The notes below the pieces were generated by a model. That model saw nothing but the letters and a program-made list of their open reading frames with translations, searched no databases and was not told the DNA's origin. Source: Rattus norvegicus (taxonomy: Eukaryota; Chordata; Mammalia; Rodentia; Muridae). Taken from it: 64,000 nucleotides of DNA. The first letter of the stretch is position 1. Each line of letters begins with the position of its first letter. Where the stretch lies: positions 32,977,225-33,041,224 of the forward strand of contig NC_086031.1 in the NCBI RefSeq assembly GCF_036323735.1, given 5' to 3'. The position numbers and the translations under genes are program-made. Below, one piece after another: positions 10,890 to 21,112 of the stretch.

Positions 10890-11040
10890 AGGAATGCTTA
10901 CATCTTAGCACGCCTGTAGCATGAACCTCTTGCAACAGTTAGTACACTCGTTCCATCATGTGGGTCCTAGCTAGGGACGCAACTTGAGTCAGCCATCTTA
11001 GCAACAAGTTCCTTTATCCACTGAGCCATCTCCCTAGCCC
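10890..11040 (-). repeat. tRNA-derived SINE fragment
   Basis: Reverse head with CATCATGTGGGTCCTAGC and ATCCACTGAGCCATCTCCCT at its end. It belongs to the B2/B3 superfamily and its right half is well kept. Confidence 0.7.
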
Positions 11041-11049
11041 ATGCACCGT

Positions 11050-11270
11050 ATTCTTTGAAACAAGCTCTCTTGCCAAACCTCAAGGTCACCAATTCAGGTC
11101 GATTAGCTGGTTCACAGGCCCCAGGGATCCTCCTGTCTCTGCCTCCTGAGGAATGGGATCAAACTGACGAGCACACCTGGCTGTTTTTCTGTGAATTCTG
11201 GGAGACCAAACTCAAGTCCTTATACAGCATATGTTTCCCTGAGGACATCTGCCCAGCTCTTGCTTCTGTG
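11050..11270 (-). repeat. B3 SINE
   Basis: Reverse B3: AAACAAGCTCTCTTGCCAAA, GGATCCTCCTGTCTCTGCC, GAGCACACCTGGCTGTTTTT, GAGACCAAACTCAAGTCC. It stands directly behind another reverse SINE. Confidence 0.75.
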
Positions 11271-12104
11271 TGTCATACTTGAAAAACATAAACATGTCAC
11301 ACACAGCATTGTTCCTTCCAATGCCTGCCGGGTGAGCACTGTTCACCAACCTTTGCGTGTACCTCACACTTTCCAGTGACCGCCAGACCCAGGCACATGG
11401 GATTCCTTTAGGTATTTGGCACATCCCCTGTTGCTGAACAATGTGTCTGTTTCCACTTTTTACTCATACCATATTCTACAACCAGCTTTGCGGATCTCAC
11501 TTTGTGTCTACCTCACTCTGTCCCCTTAGAGCTGAATTAAGACATTTGAGACCCCTGAGCACTGGAACTATTTGACATCCTCTCCCAGTAAGACTTGGGG
11601 TTAAATACCCAAAGTCCCATATTGGTTCTCAAATTGAGGTTGGGCATCTCTAACCCTCAGATTCGAAGCTTGAAATGCTTTGAAGCTCAGAGACGTTTTG
11701 AACATCGACCTGATGTCACAAGTGGGAAATTACCCACATTAAAACAAATTGAAAAAATTGTATCAAACTCCCTTCAGGCCTCACATGTGTTATATGTGAA
11801 GCCTGACCATCACCAATGCACATCTCACTTTAACCCTAGGAGACACGCACGTCTATTCTGCTCCCAGATTCTAATCCATAGAACTGGAAGCAACATTAAA
11901 TGTTGATGGTTGCTCTGCACCACCAACCCTGTTTGACCTTGACAGACCTTGTTTCAAAGGCACCGGTCCCTCCTCTTCCTCCTCCTGAGACTTCAGCCAT
12001 CCTAGAATTTGTTCTCCTTTGCTGTATTTAATCTGCTGGCTGGACTCCTTGTCTCTGTCCCCTCAGTCCCAGAGCTAGAGCAACCCTTAGCTAAGAGTTC
12101 AGCA
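11271..12104. other. Single-copy stretch
   Basis: About 830 bp with no recognised repeat or coding sequence. A 103-codon + frame (11595-11906) has no recognisable domain. Confidence 0.4.
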
Positions 12105-12205
12105 TGTTGCAAAAATGCCTACTGTGTGCCCTGCTCTTGGCATAGACTTTGATCATTCATGGAAAGGACAATTAAATGTGTCATTATCCCCATATGGTGA
12201 GTGGT
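12105..12205 (-). repeat. Possible MIR fragment
   Basis: TGCCTACTGTGTGCCCTGCT and GTCATTATCCCCATATGG match the reverse of the MIR 3' half in wording and order. It is short and weak. Confidence 0.4.
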
Positions 12206-12518
12206 TTCTTCTGGGGAGACAAGATCAAATATCTATCCACCTAATTGTCTGCATCTGAATGGGACAGTGCCCAGATTTTTGGCTCAATGTTGTACCTGTG
12301 TTTCCAACAGCAAAATGTCTTATTGCATATATAATGGGGAGTAATATCTAAAATATTACATAATCAATATGGCGTGGACACAAGCCCACCAAGATGGGTG
12401 CCCTTATAGGGTGATCATGTACCACCTTCTGGGTTCCTTCAGCAAAGGATCTTGAGAAATTTTTATATGTGTCTCAAGGAAAGGCCAAAATATCCAGGGG
12501 AACAAGGACCACTTGAGC
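12206..12518. other. Single-copy stretch
   Basis: About 310 bp, AT-rich near 12300-12380. No feature seen. Confidence 0.45.
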
Positions 12519-12862
12519 ACCTCACAGGGATACACGGCCGCATCATGTGGATACATGGTCACATCACAGGGATACATGGTCACATCACAGGGATACATGG
12601 TCACTTCACAAGGATACATGGTCACATCACAGGGATACATGGTCACTTCACAAGGATACATGGTCACATCACAGGGATACATGGTCACATCAAGGAATAC
12701 ATGGTCACATCACAGGGATACATGGTCACATCACAGGGATACATGGTCACATCACAGGGATACATGGTCACATCACAGGGATACATGGTCACATCACAGG
12801 GATACATGGTCACTTCACAGGGATACATGGTCACTTCACAGGGATATGTGGCCATATCCTGT
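12519..12862. repeat. 21-bp minisatellite, about 14 units
   Basis: Fourteen units with the core GGTCACATCACAGGGATAC (21 bp per unit) lie between 12557 and 12840, with one or two decayed units on each side. Variants ACTTCACAAGG and ACTTCACAGGG alternate with the main type, and one unit (near 12683) is one base short. Because 21 is a multiple of 3 and the unit lacks stops, several frames stay open on both strands. These are not genes. Confidence 0.97.
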
Positions 12863-13505
12863 GACTATGGCTGACGCTCATCTGCACCTGGAGCTTCCTG
12901 GGCTCCCCACAGCAAAGCATGTGGGACTCTCCCACAGAACATGTTCACTCCATTCTCAAAGAGGTCTGTGAGTCAGAGACTGCTGGCACCATTTGTTAAA
13001 GTGAGGTTACTAAGGTACAGGCAGTCATACATCAAGTATGAACCCCACTGCCATAGTACGCACAGTTTGTCTCTGGAGCCTGCTGCTGCAAATCCAGCCA
13101 ACATAGAAGCATCCAAACACCTGGCCGTTAGAAGCGCTGGAACCCCTAGTTTGCCAGCACACCCCACCTACACAGGGGTGGCCAAGGTCAAACAAGAGGA
13201 TGATCTTTCCGAACCCTGGACTGGTTGAGGTTTTGGTATTACAAGGCATGGCCTCAGGCCACATTCCCGGAGCCTCCCCTTTCTTTGTAACCTTGCTGCT
13301 CTCCCTAATCACAGAGCCAGCACCAGGAATGGCCGCCAGCCATTGACCCAGCAGGGAGGACCCCAGAGTTTCCAAGTGCACAAGTCTAGAAGGGACAGGC
13401 CTCGTGTGACTTTCCACATACAAAGAAGTCACCTCTGTGAGCTCATTCTCATCTACAAACAAAACACGAGGAGATAACACATCTGATCTTTCAGACCTAG
13501 TGCAC

Positions 13506-13507
<2 letters not shown>
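12863..13507. other. Single-copy stretch
   Basis: About 640 bp without a recognised repeat. A 217-codon minus frame (13025-13678) crosses it, but part of it is TH-repeat from the TG array and no domain is visible. Confidence 0.45.

Positions 13508-13553
<46 letters not shown>
13508..13553. repeat. TG microsatellite
   Basis: About 22 uninterrupted TG units, a length likely to be polymorphic. Confidence 0.98.
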
Positions 13554-13555
<2 letters not shown>

Positions 13556-13574
13556 GCATATGTGTGTTTTTGTG

Positions 13575-13852
13575 TGTCTGGTGCATTCATGTGTACTCTG
13601 TCTAGAGCCCAGAGGCTGATATTGGTGTTTTCCTGTATAAGACCTCTTTCTTTCCTGTATAAGATCTCTGGGATTCACCTAGGTAGCCATCTTGCCTCAG
13701 GGCTCTCTGGTCTCCCTCCACCCCCAGAGCTCTGGAATTACAGGTTGGTCATAATACCCAACTGGCTATTAAGTGAGTACTGGGGATCTGGATTCCAGTC
13801 CACACACTTGCCCACCAAGCACTTTATCCACTGAGTCATCCTCACAGTACTC
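13575..13852 (-). repeat. B3-type SINE
   Basis: Reverse B3 blocks: CTGGTCTCCCTCCACCCCCA, AGCTCTGGAATTACAGGTTG, TACTGGGGATCTGGATTCCA, TTTATCCACTGAGTCATCC. The duplicated words CCTGTATAAGACCTCT and CCTGTATAAGATCTCT at 13632-13675 are a local direct repeat inside it. Confidence 0.7.
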
Positions 13853-14055
13853 CAGGATTCAAGACATCTACTGTCACTCTTAAAAATAGTTGGAGAAATC
13901 CTGAACGAGGTACAAAGTAGCAGGATCAGCAGTCGGGCCTTGACCAAGTCCATAACCACACGCTCTTCCCCTACCTTACCCTGCCCCGCAGTCCTTAGCT
14001 TTAAAAAGACTGTCATTTCTCCTACTTTTGCACACCTTTTTTAAACCTAATGCAC
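13853..14055. other. Single-copy stretch
   Basis: About 200 bp, no feature seen. Confidence 0.4.
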
Positions 14056-14239
14056 AGGTGTGTGTGTTGTATGTGTATGTGTGGTGTGTGTGTGTGTGTA
14101 TGTTCGTGTTATATGTATATGTATATGTATGTATGTGTTGTATGTGTATATGTGTGTATGTATATGTTTGTGTGTATATGTGTATGTGTTGTGTGCATGT
14201 GGGTGTACATGTTGTGTGTACATATATGTATGAAAGCAT
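14056..14239. repeat. TG/TATG microsatellite
   Basis: Irregular TG, TATG and GTTG units. The L1 insertion that follows landed right at its edge. Confidence 0.93.
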
Positions 14240-14282
14240 GCAGACTTGTGTTTTTTTTTTATTAACTTGAGTATTTCTTATA

Positions 14283-14331
14283 TTTTTGGTTGTGAGCCTA
14301 GCCTTTAACGGCTGAGCCATCTCTCCAGCCC
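14283..14331 (-). mobile_element. 49-bp B2-head mini-insertion in L1 3'UTR
   Basis: The 49 bp read, on the minus strand, as a B2-type head (GGCTGGAGAGATGGCTCAGC) plus GTTAAAGGCTAGGCTCAC and AACCAAAAA. It is flanked by a perfect 14-bp TSD, GAGTATTTCTTATA, at 14269-14282 and 14332-14345. The element is therefore a complete, very short retrotransposed RNA copy rather than a deleted SINE. It ends in a short A run instead of a B2 tail. Confidence 0.85.
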
Positions 14332-15032
14332 GAGTATTTCTTATATACATTTCGAGTGTTATTCCCTTTCCCAGTTTCCGGGCAAACATCCCCCTCCCCC
14401 CTCCCCTTCCTTATGGGTGTTCCCCTCCCAACCCTCCCCCCATTGCCGCCCTCCCCCCACAGTCTAGTTCACTGGGGGTTCAGTCTTAGCAGGACCCAGG
14501 GCTTCCCCTTCCACTGGTGCTCTTACTAGGATATTCATTGCTACCTATGAGGTCAGAGTCCAGGGTCAGTCCATGTATAGTCTTTAGGTAGTGGCTTAGT
14601 CCCTGGAAGCTCTGGTTGCTTGGCATTGTTGTACATATGGGGTCTCGAGCCCCTTCAAGCTCTTCCAGTTCTTTCTCTGATTCCTTCAACAGGGGTCCTA
14701 TTCTCAGTTCAGTGGTTTGCTGCTGGCATTCGCCTCTGTATTTGCTGTATTCTGGCTGTGTCTCTCAGGAGCGATCTACATCCAGCTCCTGTCGGTCTGC
14801 ACTTCTTTGCTTCATCCATCTTGTCTAATTGGGTGGCTGTATATGTATGGGCCACATGTGGGGCAGGCTCTGAATGGGTGTTCCTTCAGTCTCTGTTTTA
14901 ATCTTTGCCTCTCCCTTCCCTGCCAAGGGTATTCTTTTTCCTCATTTAAAGAAGGAGTGAAGCATTCACATTTTGATCATCCGTCTTGAGTTTCGTTTGT
15001 TCTAGGGATCTAGGGTTATTCAAGCATTTGGG

Positions 15033-16469
15033 CTAATAGCCACTTATCAATGAGTGCATACCATGTATGTCTTTCTGTGATTGGGTTAGCTCACTCAGGA
15101 TGATGTTTTCCAGTTCCAACCATTTGCCTACGAATTTCATAAACTCGTTGTTTTTGATAGCTGAGTAATATTCCATTGTGTAGATGTACCACATTTTCTG
15201 TATCCATTCCTCTGTTGAAGGGCATCTGGGTTCTTTCCAGTTTCTGGCTATTATAAATAAGGCTGCGATGAACATAGTGGAGCACGTGTCTCTTTTATAT
15301 GTTGAGGCATCTTTTGGGTATATGCCCAAGAGAGGTATAGCTGGATCCTCAGGCAGTTCAGTGTCCAATTTTCTGAGGAACCTCCAGACTGATTTCCAGA
15401 ATGGTTTTACCAGTCTGCAATCCCACCAACAATGGAGGAGTGTTCCTCTTTCTCCACATCCTCGCCAGCATCTGCTGTCACCTGAGTTTTTGATCTTAGC
15501 CATTCTCACTGGTGTGAGGTGAAATCTCAGGGTTGTTTTGATTTGCACTTCCCTTATGACTAAAGATGTTGAACATTTCTTTAGGTGTTTCTCAGCCATT
15601 CGGCATTCCTCAGCTGTGAATTCTTTGTTTAGCTCTGAACCCCATTTTTTAATAGGGTTATTTGTCTCCCTGCGGTCTAACTTCTTGAGTCTTTGTATAT
15701 TTTGGATATAAGGCTTCTATCAGTTGTAGAATTGGTAAAGATCTTTTCCCAATCTGTTGGATGCCGTTTTGTCCTAACCACAGTGTCCTTTGCCTTACAG
15801 AAGCTTTGCAGTTTTATGAGATCCCATTTGTCGATTCTTGATCTTAGAGCGTAAGCCATTGGTGTTTTGTTCAGGAAATTTTTTCCAGTGCCCATGTGTT
15901 CCAGATGCTTCCCTAGTTTTTCTTCTATCAGCTTGAGTGTATCTGGTTTGATGTGGAGGTCCTTGATCCACTTGGACTTAAGCTTTGTACAGGGTGATAA
16001 GCATGGATCAATCTGCATTCTTCTACATGTTGACCTCCAGTTGAACCAGCACCATTTGCTGAAAATGCTATCTTTTTTCCATTTGATGGTTTGGCTCCTT
16101 TGTCAAAAATCAAGTGCCCATACGTGTGTGAGTTCATTTCTGGGTCTTCAATTCTGTTCCATTGGTCTATCTGTCTGTCTCTGTACCAATACCATGCAGT
16201 TTTTATCACTATTGCTCTGTAATACTGCTTGAGTTCAGGGATAGTGATTCCCCCTGAAGTCCTTTTATTGTTGAGGATAGCTTTAGCTATCCTGGGTTTT
16301 TTGTTATTCCAGATGAATTTGCAAATTGTTCTGTCTAACTCTTTGAAGAATTGGATTGGTATTTTGATGGGGATTGCATTGAATCTGTAGATCGCTTTTG
16401 GTAAAATGGCCATTTTTACTATATTAATCCTGCCAATCCATGAGCATGGGAGATCTTTCCATCTTCTGA
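15033..16469 (-). pseudogene. L1 ORF2 C-terminal part, broken
   Basis: The C-terminal part of the L1 replicase in three frames: 15033-15599 (188 codons, ending at the natural stop), 15677-16018 and 15928-16413. In the last frame piece the Cys-rich motif is intact (CWRGC ... LLHCWWDC, residues about 43-61), and the ending MHSLISGY is typical of rodent ORF2. Frameshifts separate the pieces and the catalytic domains lie upstream of the truncation point. Confidence 0.9.
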
Positions 16470-16535
16470 GCAGACTTGTGTTTTTGTGGTATAGAGGAAA
16501 AGGTGTCAGTCCTTAAGTGCCAGACCCCTTGTTCT

Positions 16536-16760
16536 GTGAGACAGAGTCTCTTTATTGGCCTGGAGCTGTTGAATTAGGCTAGTCTGACTGGCCATGGAGT
16601 CCCACAGACCCCCTTGTCTCATCCCCAGAAGCTGGACTACAAGTGCCTACCACTATGCCCGGCTTTCTTCTTTTTCTTTTCATGTGGGTTCTGGGGATCG
16701 AACTTGAATTCTCCCGTTTGCATAGCAAATACTTTACCATCTGAGCCATCTCTCCAGCCT
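16536..16760 (-). repeat. B3-type SINE
   Basis: Reverse SINE: GAGACAGAGTCTCTTTATTG, CTACAAGTGCCTACCACTAT, GGTTCTGGGGATCGAAC, CTGAGCCATCTCTCCAGCC. The head is almost consensus. Confidence 0.85.
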
Positions 16761-16834
16761 CCTTTGCATTTTTCACGATATAATTTGGGTACCCAGAAGC
16801 CTTACTCTAGGAGTAACATTTGTGCTGGATGATA

Positions 16835-17220
16835 TCAGCCTAATTAAGGGCTCCATTTTGGGGGCCTGGTTGCTTCCCCCAGCTCCTAGCTCCTGCCAAT
16901 CTTTACTGGCCCCAGGGCAGGCCAGCTACCTGCTCCTTCGGGTTCTGGAGCCCTGGGCACCAGTGCCCTGCCCCCGCCATGATTGATATCTTGATTAGGC
17001 GCCAGGAGCTGGCGGGCCAGGTGTTACCTCGGCCTGGGCTGGAAGCAGCAATCTCTCCGAGGCCGGCCCTGAAAGGCACAAGCGTGTTCTGCCGGAGCAA
17101 TGAGCCTTTGTTTGCCTTGGCAGCGCTGTGGCCTCCCTGGGGCCGGCCCCATAAAGGGTTTCTGTTCGGGCTGGAGGACTCATTGTCGAAAAATTGTCCC
17201 TCAAAAAATTAGCATGGTAC
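16835..17220. promoter_or_regulatory. Candidate conserved regulatory element
   Basis: GC-rich, repeat-free block packed with known factor-binding words: CTAATTAAGG (homeodomain core, 16841), ATGATTGATATC (PBX/HOX-like, 16979), AGCCTTTGTTTGCC (SOX-like, 17103), CCATAAAGGG (17150) and two ATTGTC words 13 bp apart near 17183. Motif density and lack of repeats suggest a distal enhancer or conserved non-coding element. Cross-species conservation cannot be seen here, so this is only a candidate. Confidence 0.35.
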
Positions 17221-17527
17221 AGTGGAGAAAGCAGAACGCCCAGCAAATGACAGCTGCTGGCCCCAGACAGGGCCAGAGAGAGGAGTTTTACAAGGTGCCA
17301 CCTCAGAAAGGCACCTGTCAGTCCAAGCCTGCAGTGGCCAGAGGGGTGGCAGGGCAAGGGCAGGTAAGGTAAGGAAAGGTGGGAGCACGAAGTCAGGACC
17401 CTGTACCCTTCCTGTGAGACATCTCTTACTCCTGGAGGGGGTGGGGAGGGCTTTGAGTCGGGTCCCTCTGTGAGCTGCAGTTGGTGCTGGCTTGAAGAAA
17501 GGGGGATTGGGTAGCAGTGATGTAAGA
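17221..17527. other. Single-copy stretch
   Basis: About 300 bp, no repeat recognised. A 90-codon + frame (17100-17372) ends close to a donor-like GGCAGGTAAGG (17360), without other exon evidence. Confidence 0.4.
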
Positions 17528-17568
17528 GATGAGGGGGAGGAAGGAGAGGGAGGGAGGGAGGAAAGGAG

Positions 17569-17625
<57 letters not shown>

Positions 17626-17634
17626 AGATTGAGA
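17528..17634. repeat. GGGA/GA microsatellite
   Basis: GGGA and GGAA units followed by about 23 GA units, then a few GATT units. Confidence 0.97.
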
Positions 17635-18420
17635 GAATCCTAAAGGTTATGTGGTTAATTGAACGTCAACAGCCACAGATACAATTATGCCCTTTTGTGT
17701 CTTTCTCCCAGTGTGTTGATGGATAAGTAACTAGATTAAAGGAGCCGGGAGCCTGGGTTGGAAGGGCCAGGCAGTAGGGGGGAGATCCCTTCTGAATGGT
17801 GACCCAGGGCTCCCGCAGACCCCAGCAAGGAGGGAAAACAGTCAATTAGAGAGGAGAGAAAAGATGGAGGGAGCTGGGTTTAGCATTTGCATAAAGGCTG
17901 GGGCCCTGAGGCTGCCACCCTTCGCGAGTGTTTAGAGGCAAGGATTCCCAGGATGAGAGAGAGGCTGGATTGTTATAGTAAGGTGAGGCACATGGCAGTT
18001 GTGGGACATCTCAACCGGGAGCTGTGGGCACCCAGTAAAGATAAGGCAGGGATGAGGGTGACTGGGCCAATACATAGGATGTGTGTGCACATGAGCCTGC
18101 ATGTGCCTGCGTGCACATTGATATGACCTTCTTACCCACAAGGTCCTTTCCAGTGAGTCGTACCTGTGTGCCTTGTACAGGCCTAGTTTCCTTGTTGAGA
18201 CGCACATATGGATTGGTTGGTGCATACCTGAGCGTAACTGGACAAGGGAGTGTGGAGCTGGCTGGCTCCATACCCCTAGCAAGAATGGCTAGCCCCCTCA
18301 AGATTCCCTGAACCTAGAACTAACCCCCAGGCTCATTTGCCTTCTCAGTTGTCACCCAAAATCCTTCTGCCTCGTTCTGCCTGCTATGTCTGTGGAGCCC
18401 CACTCCCACCCCAGGGCAGC
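17635..18420. other. Single-copy stretch with regulatory-like words
   Basis: About 790 bp without recognised repeats. Notable words are GGTTAATTGAACGTCAAC (17652), ACAATTATG (17680), TAGATTAAAG (17732), GTCAATTAGAG (17840) and an exact octamer ATTTGCAT at 17885-17892 inside GCATTTGCATAAAG. No exon is supported. Confidence 0.4.
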
Positions 18421-18492
18421 CTCAGCTCAGCTTTTCTTTTCGTGTAAAGTTTTATCGTTGTTGTTGTATGTTTGTTTGTTGTTTGTTTTATA
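18421..18492. repeat. T/GTTT-rich patch
   Basis: GTTGTTGTTG and GTTTGTTTG units next to the following SINE; probably its tail. Confidence 0.7.
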
Positions 18493-19012
18493 ATTGGGTC
18501 TCATGTAGCCCAGGCTAGACTAAACTCATTATGCAGATGAATATAATCCTGAATTTCCTGTGTGTGGTGTGTGGGGGGTTTATATGTGTGTGTCTGTGTA
18601 GGTAGGTACACATATGCACGCAAGTACATGTGCACAGTGTGTGCGTGCATGTAGAGGCTGGAGATCGGCATGAGGTGTCTTGATTGTTTCATCTTACTTT
18701 TTGACACAGGGTCTCACCCTGAGCCTGGAGATCATCCATTCCATTAAACTGGCTGGCAGGGACTGGCTCCAGGGAAGCTCCTTTCTCTGCCTTCTGTTTG
18801 TAAGGCAGGCACTTTACCAAGCGAGCAAGTGAGCGAGTTTCCGAGCCCCTGACTTTGAACTTTTGGTCTTTTAACCTCTACCTCCCCAGACCTGGGATAC
18901 AGGCATGCACCACAATATGTGTTTTATGCCTGACATAAAACATAATAACTCCAGCCCTGGACTTTGAGCGTTCTAGACAAGCACTCTCTAGTGAAGCTAT
19001 ATCCTCTGCCCC
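18493..19012 (-). repeat. B4 SINE split by another SINE
   Basis: The B1-like half starts at 18493 (CATGTAGCCCAGGCTAGAC) and breaks off near 18558. It resumes at about 18858 (CTCTACCTCCCCAGACCTGG) and goes on into the reverse ID part (CTAGACAAGCACTCTCTAG) to about 19012. The intruder at 18560-18855 is a reverse B3-type SINE with a TG-rich patch (GACACAGGGTCTCACCCTGA, GGCAGGCACTTTACCAAGCG). Confidence 0.65.
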
Positions 19013-19397
19013 TAATGCTGTCTCTTCTGAATGAGCAAGGAAAAGATACCCAGGAGTCCAGCATCCAAGCCCCTAAGGTTAAATGCTGACCCCTAACTTT
19101 GTGGTTCAGACCGTGTGACTACGTTGCCTTGAAGATGACAATTGGATGCTGCCGTGTTAAGGCTGCTATAAGGGTTCGGTGAGGTCCTGGGTGGAGGTGG
19201 GAAGGAGTCTGTATATCCTGGCCTACCTGAGACAGTCTCAAGTGGTACCTGTGGCCTCAGCACAATTATCCACAGTGCCCTACACTCTCAGAAGTGTCCC
19301 AGTTTGCATGATGAGTTCTATGGCTGTCCCAAATATAAGTGGGGCTGCAAGGAGTGTTTTTCCCATCTCTGCCTCTCTGCCCTCCTTCTGTGTGCGT

Positions 19398-19399
<2 letters not shown>
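19013..19399. other. Single-copy stretch
   Basis: About 390 bp with no recognised feature. Confidence 0.4.

Positions 19400-19447
<48 letters not shown>
19400..19447. repeat. TG microsatellite
   Basis: About 23 TG units, uninterrupted, attached to the SINE on its right. Confidence 0.98.
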
Positions 19448-19700
19448 CATGTGCGCGCGTCAGGAGCGTGTGTGCCGTGGAGCACGTTTGGAGGTCAGAG
19501 GACTACCTCTTGGGTGTCAGTCACATCGTCCTTCTTGGTGTGAGACAGGTTCTCCTTTTTCCCTTTGGGCCACTGTGTGCACCAGGCCCGTGCGCTCCCG
19601 GAGATCTCTTATCGCTGCCTCCTGCCTCGACTCAGAAGCATGGGGATCTCAGATGCACCTCGCCTGGCTCCGTGAACATTCTAGGGATCTGCCCCAGCCC
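19448..19700 (-). repeat. B3/B4-type SINE
   Basis: Contains GGAGGTCAGAGGACTACCTC, GTGTGAGACAGGTTCTCC, CTGCCTCCTGCCTCGACTC and GATGCACCTCGCCTGGCTCC, in the order of a reverse tRNA-derived SINE. The head is lost. Confidence 0.65.
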
Positions 19701-20218
19701 TCTGTGTCATTACTAAGGCATCACTCCAAGGTGTCTTTATGCCTTGAACTTCTTCTATTCCTCTCCATTTTTCTCATCCCACAGGACTCCTGGATATGTA
19801 ACAGACCCTGGGTGGCTTGATACCTACCCAAGAACAAAGTGACCTCTCGGATCCTGGGTGCAGGTGACTACTCTGCCCACTGGCTTTAGAGGAGACAGTG
19901 TCTAGACTTGGGGTAACTCGTGGGATATGGGACGCTTCTGTGAAACAGTTATGTGTCAACTGTCACAATTGGTTTTTAGTGCGGGGCAGGACTACCTACC
20001 TCTTCTACTGCAAATAAAAGGCCCTTCTCATCCAGGCCTGATAATTCCATATTGCCCTGACCTCACCTTTTCACTTAAGGCCAGACAGTTCCTCTGTGTG
20101 TCCTGAGCTCTGTGTAACCAAGGTATACTGAAGTCCAAGCCAGTGAAGCACTTGTGGTTTGGTGTGGCCAACTGAGCCTGTGCACTTGTCTGTGTTCACT
20201 GTAAAGAGACTGTGAAAG
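19701..20218. other. Single-copy stretch
   Basis: About 520 bp without a recognised repeat or gene. Confidence 0.45.
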
Positions 20219-20362
20219 GCTTGGCATGATGGCGCGTACCCTTAATCTCAGCACTAGGGATGCAGGTCTCCATGGTATATCTCTGTGAGTTTGAGGCCAG
20301 CCTGCTCTAGGTAATTAGTTCCAGAACAGCTAGGGCTACACAATAGAGACCCTGTCTCAAAT
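20219..20362 (+). repeat. B1 SINE
   Basis: B1 order: CTTGGCATGATGGCGCGTAC, TTAATCTCAGCACTAGGGAT, GTGAGTTTGAGGCCAGCCTG, AGAGACCCTGTCTCAAA. The CpG in GCGCG is kept, which is unusual in an old B1. Confidence 0.9.
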
Positions 20363-20367
20363 TTTCA

Positions 20368-20490
20368 AAAAGGAAAGGAGGGAAGGAAAGACAGAAAGAA
20401 AGAAAGGAAGGAAGGAAGGAAGGAAGGAAGGAAGGAAGGAAAGAAGGAAGGAAGGAAGGAAGGAAGGAAGGAAGGAAAAAAGGATCAAAG
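20368..20490. repeat. GGAA microsatellite
   Basis: About 22 GGAA/GAAA units grown on the B1 tail. Confidence 0.97.
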
Positions 20491-20808
20491 GATCAAAGGA
20501 CAAAGATAGCAGTTTTAAATGCAAACTTGTTTTGAAAGTCCTGTTTAAAGTGCACTGGACCCATGTGGGAATCCTCAGAAATTGACCCCAGGCTGCCGCA
20601 CGTCGTCTTTGTAGTAGACTTCCCATTTCACATATAAGCCATAGGACTTTTCCTGAAACTTTTTCTTCCACTGGCGCATTATTGAAAATGCTTTTCTACC
20701 AGACTTAAATATTTAGAAATATCCCATTGACAAGAACACATTGTTAAACGAAATGTTAATTAAAGTGTAATATATACTTATTTTTTTTTTTAAAGAAAAA
20801 GACAGCCA
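20491..20808. other. Single-copy, AT-rich stretch
   Basis: About 320 bp, with a T run near 20781. No feature seen. Confidence 0.45.
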
Positions 20809-20950
20809 GGGCTGGTGAGAAAGCTCTGTGGATAAAGACGCTTGCCATGCATGCCTGACAACATGAGTTTCCATGTAAATATGAGAAAATTTACTTTACA
20901 AAGTTGTCTCCTACCTCCTCGTGTTTCCTATGGCTTGTGTGCCTCACGGG

Positions 20951-21004
<54 letters not shown>

Positions 21005-21005
21005 C
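20809..21005 (+). repeat. SINE head fragment plus CA array
   Basis: GGGCTGGTGAGAAAGCTCTG and AAGACGCTTGCCATGC show the head of a B2/B3 SINE. After about 80 unclear bases a (CA)26 array fills 20953-21005. Confidence 0.75.
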
Positions 21006-21112
21006 TCACACATCCATAAGGTTATAATTTTAAAGACATCTGGAAGAACTCATAAGTTGAAGATATTTGGGCAGATTAGAAAAGCAAGCAAACAGGAAAA
21101 GGAGTGCTGTTA

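Larger units (their letters stand above)
14256..16469 (-). mobile_element. 5'-truncated L1 with 16-bp TSD
   Basis: A LINE-1 copy in reverse. A 16-bp TSD (GCAGACTTGTGTTTTT) flanks it at 14240-14255 and 16470-16485. On the L1 strand this duplication starts with AAAAA, as expected for L1 endonuclease cleavage. The poly(A) tail is the T run next to 14256. The 3'UTR covers about 14261-15032 and the ORF2 stop is at 15033. The 5' end stops inside ORF2, so promoter, ORF1, endonuclease and most of the reverse transcriptase are missing. It looks younger than the L1 at 22340. It cannot move by itself. Confidence 0.93.

Noticed and set aside
12404..12971. Heptad-like repeat protein or CRISPR-like array
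   Set aside because: Units are contiguous 21-bp repeats without spacers; frames on both strands stay open only because the unit lacks stops.
13025..13678. 217-codon minus-strand ORF
   Set aside because: It crosses a TG array and a B3-type SINE and has no domain.
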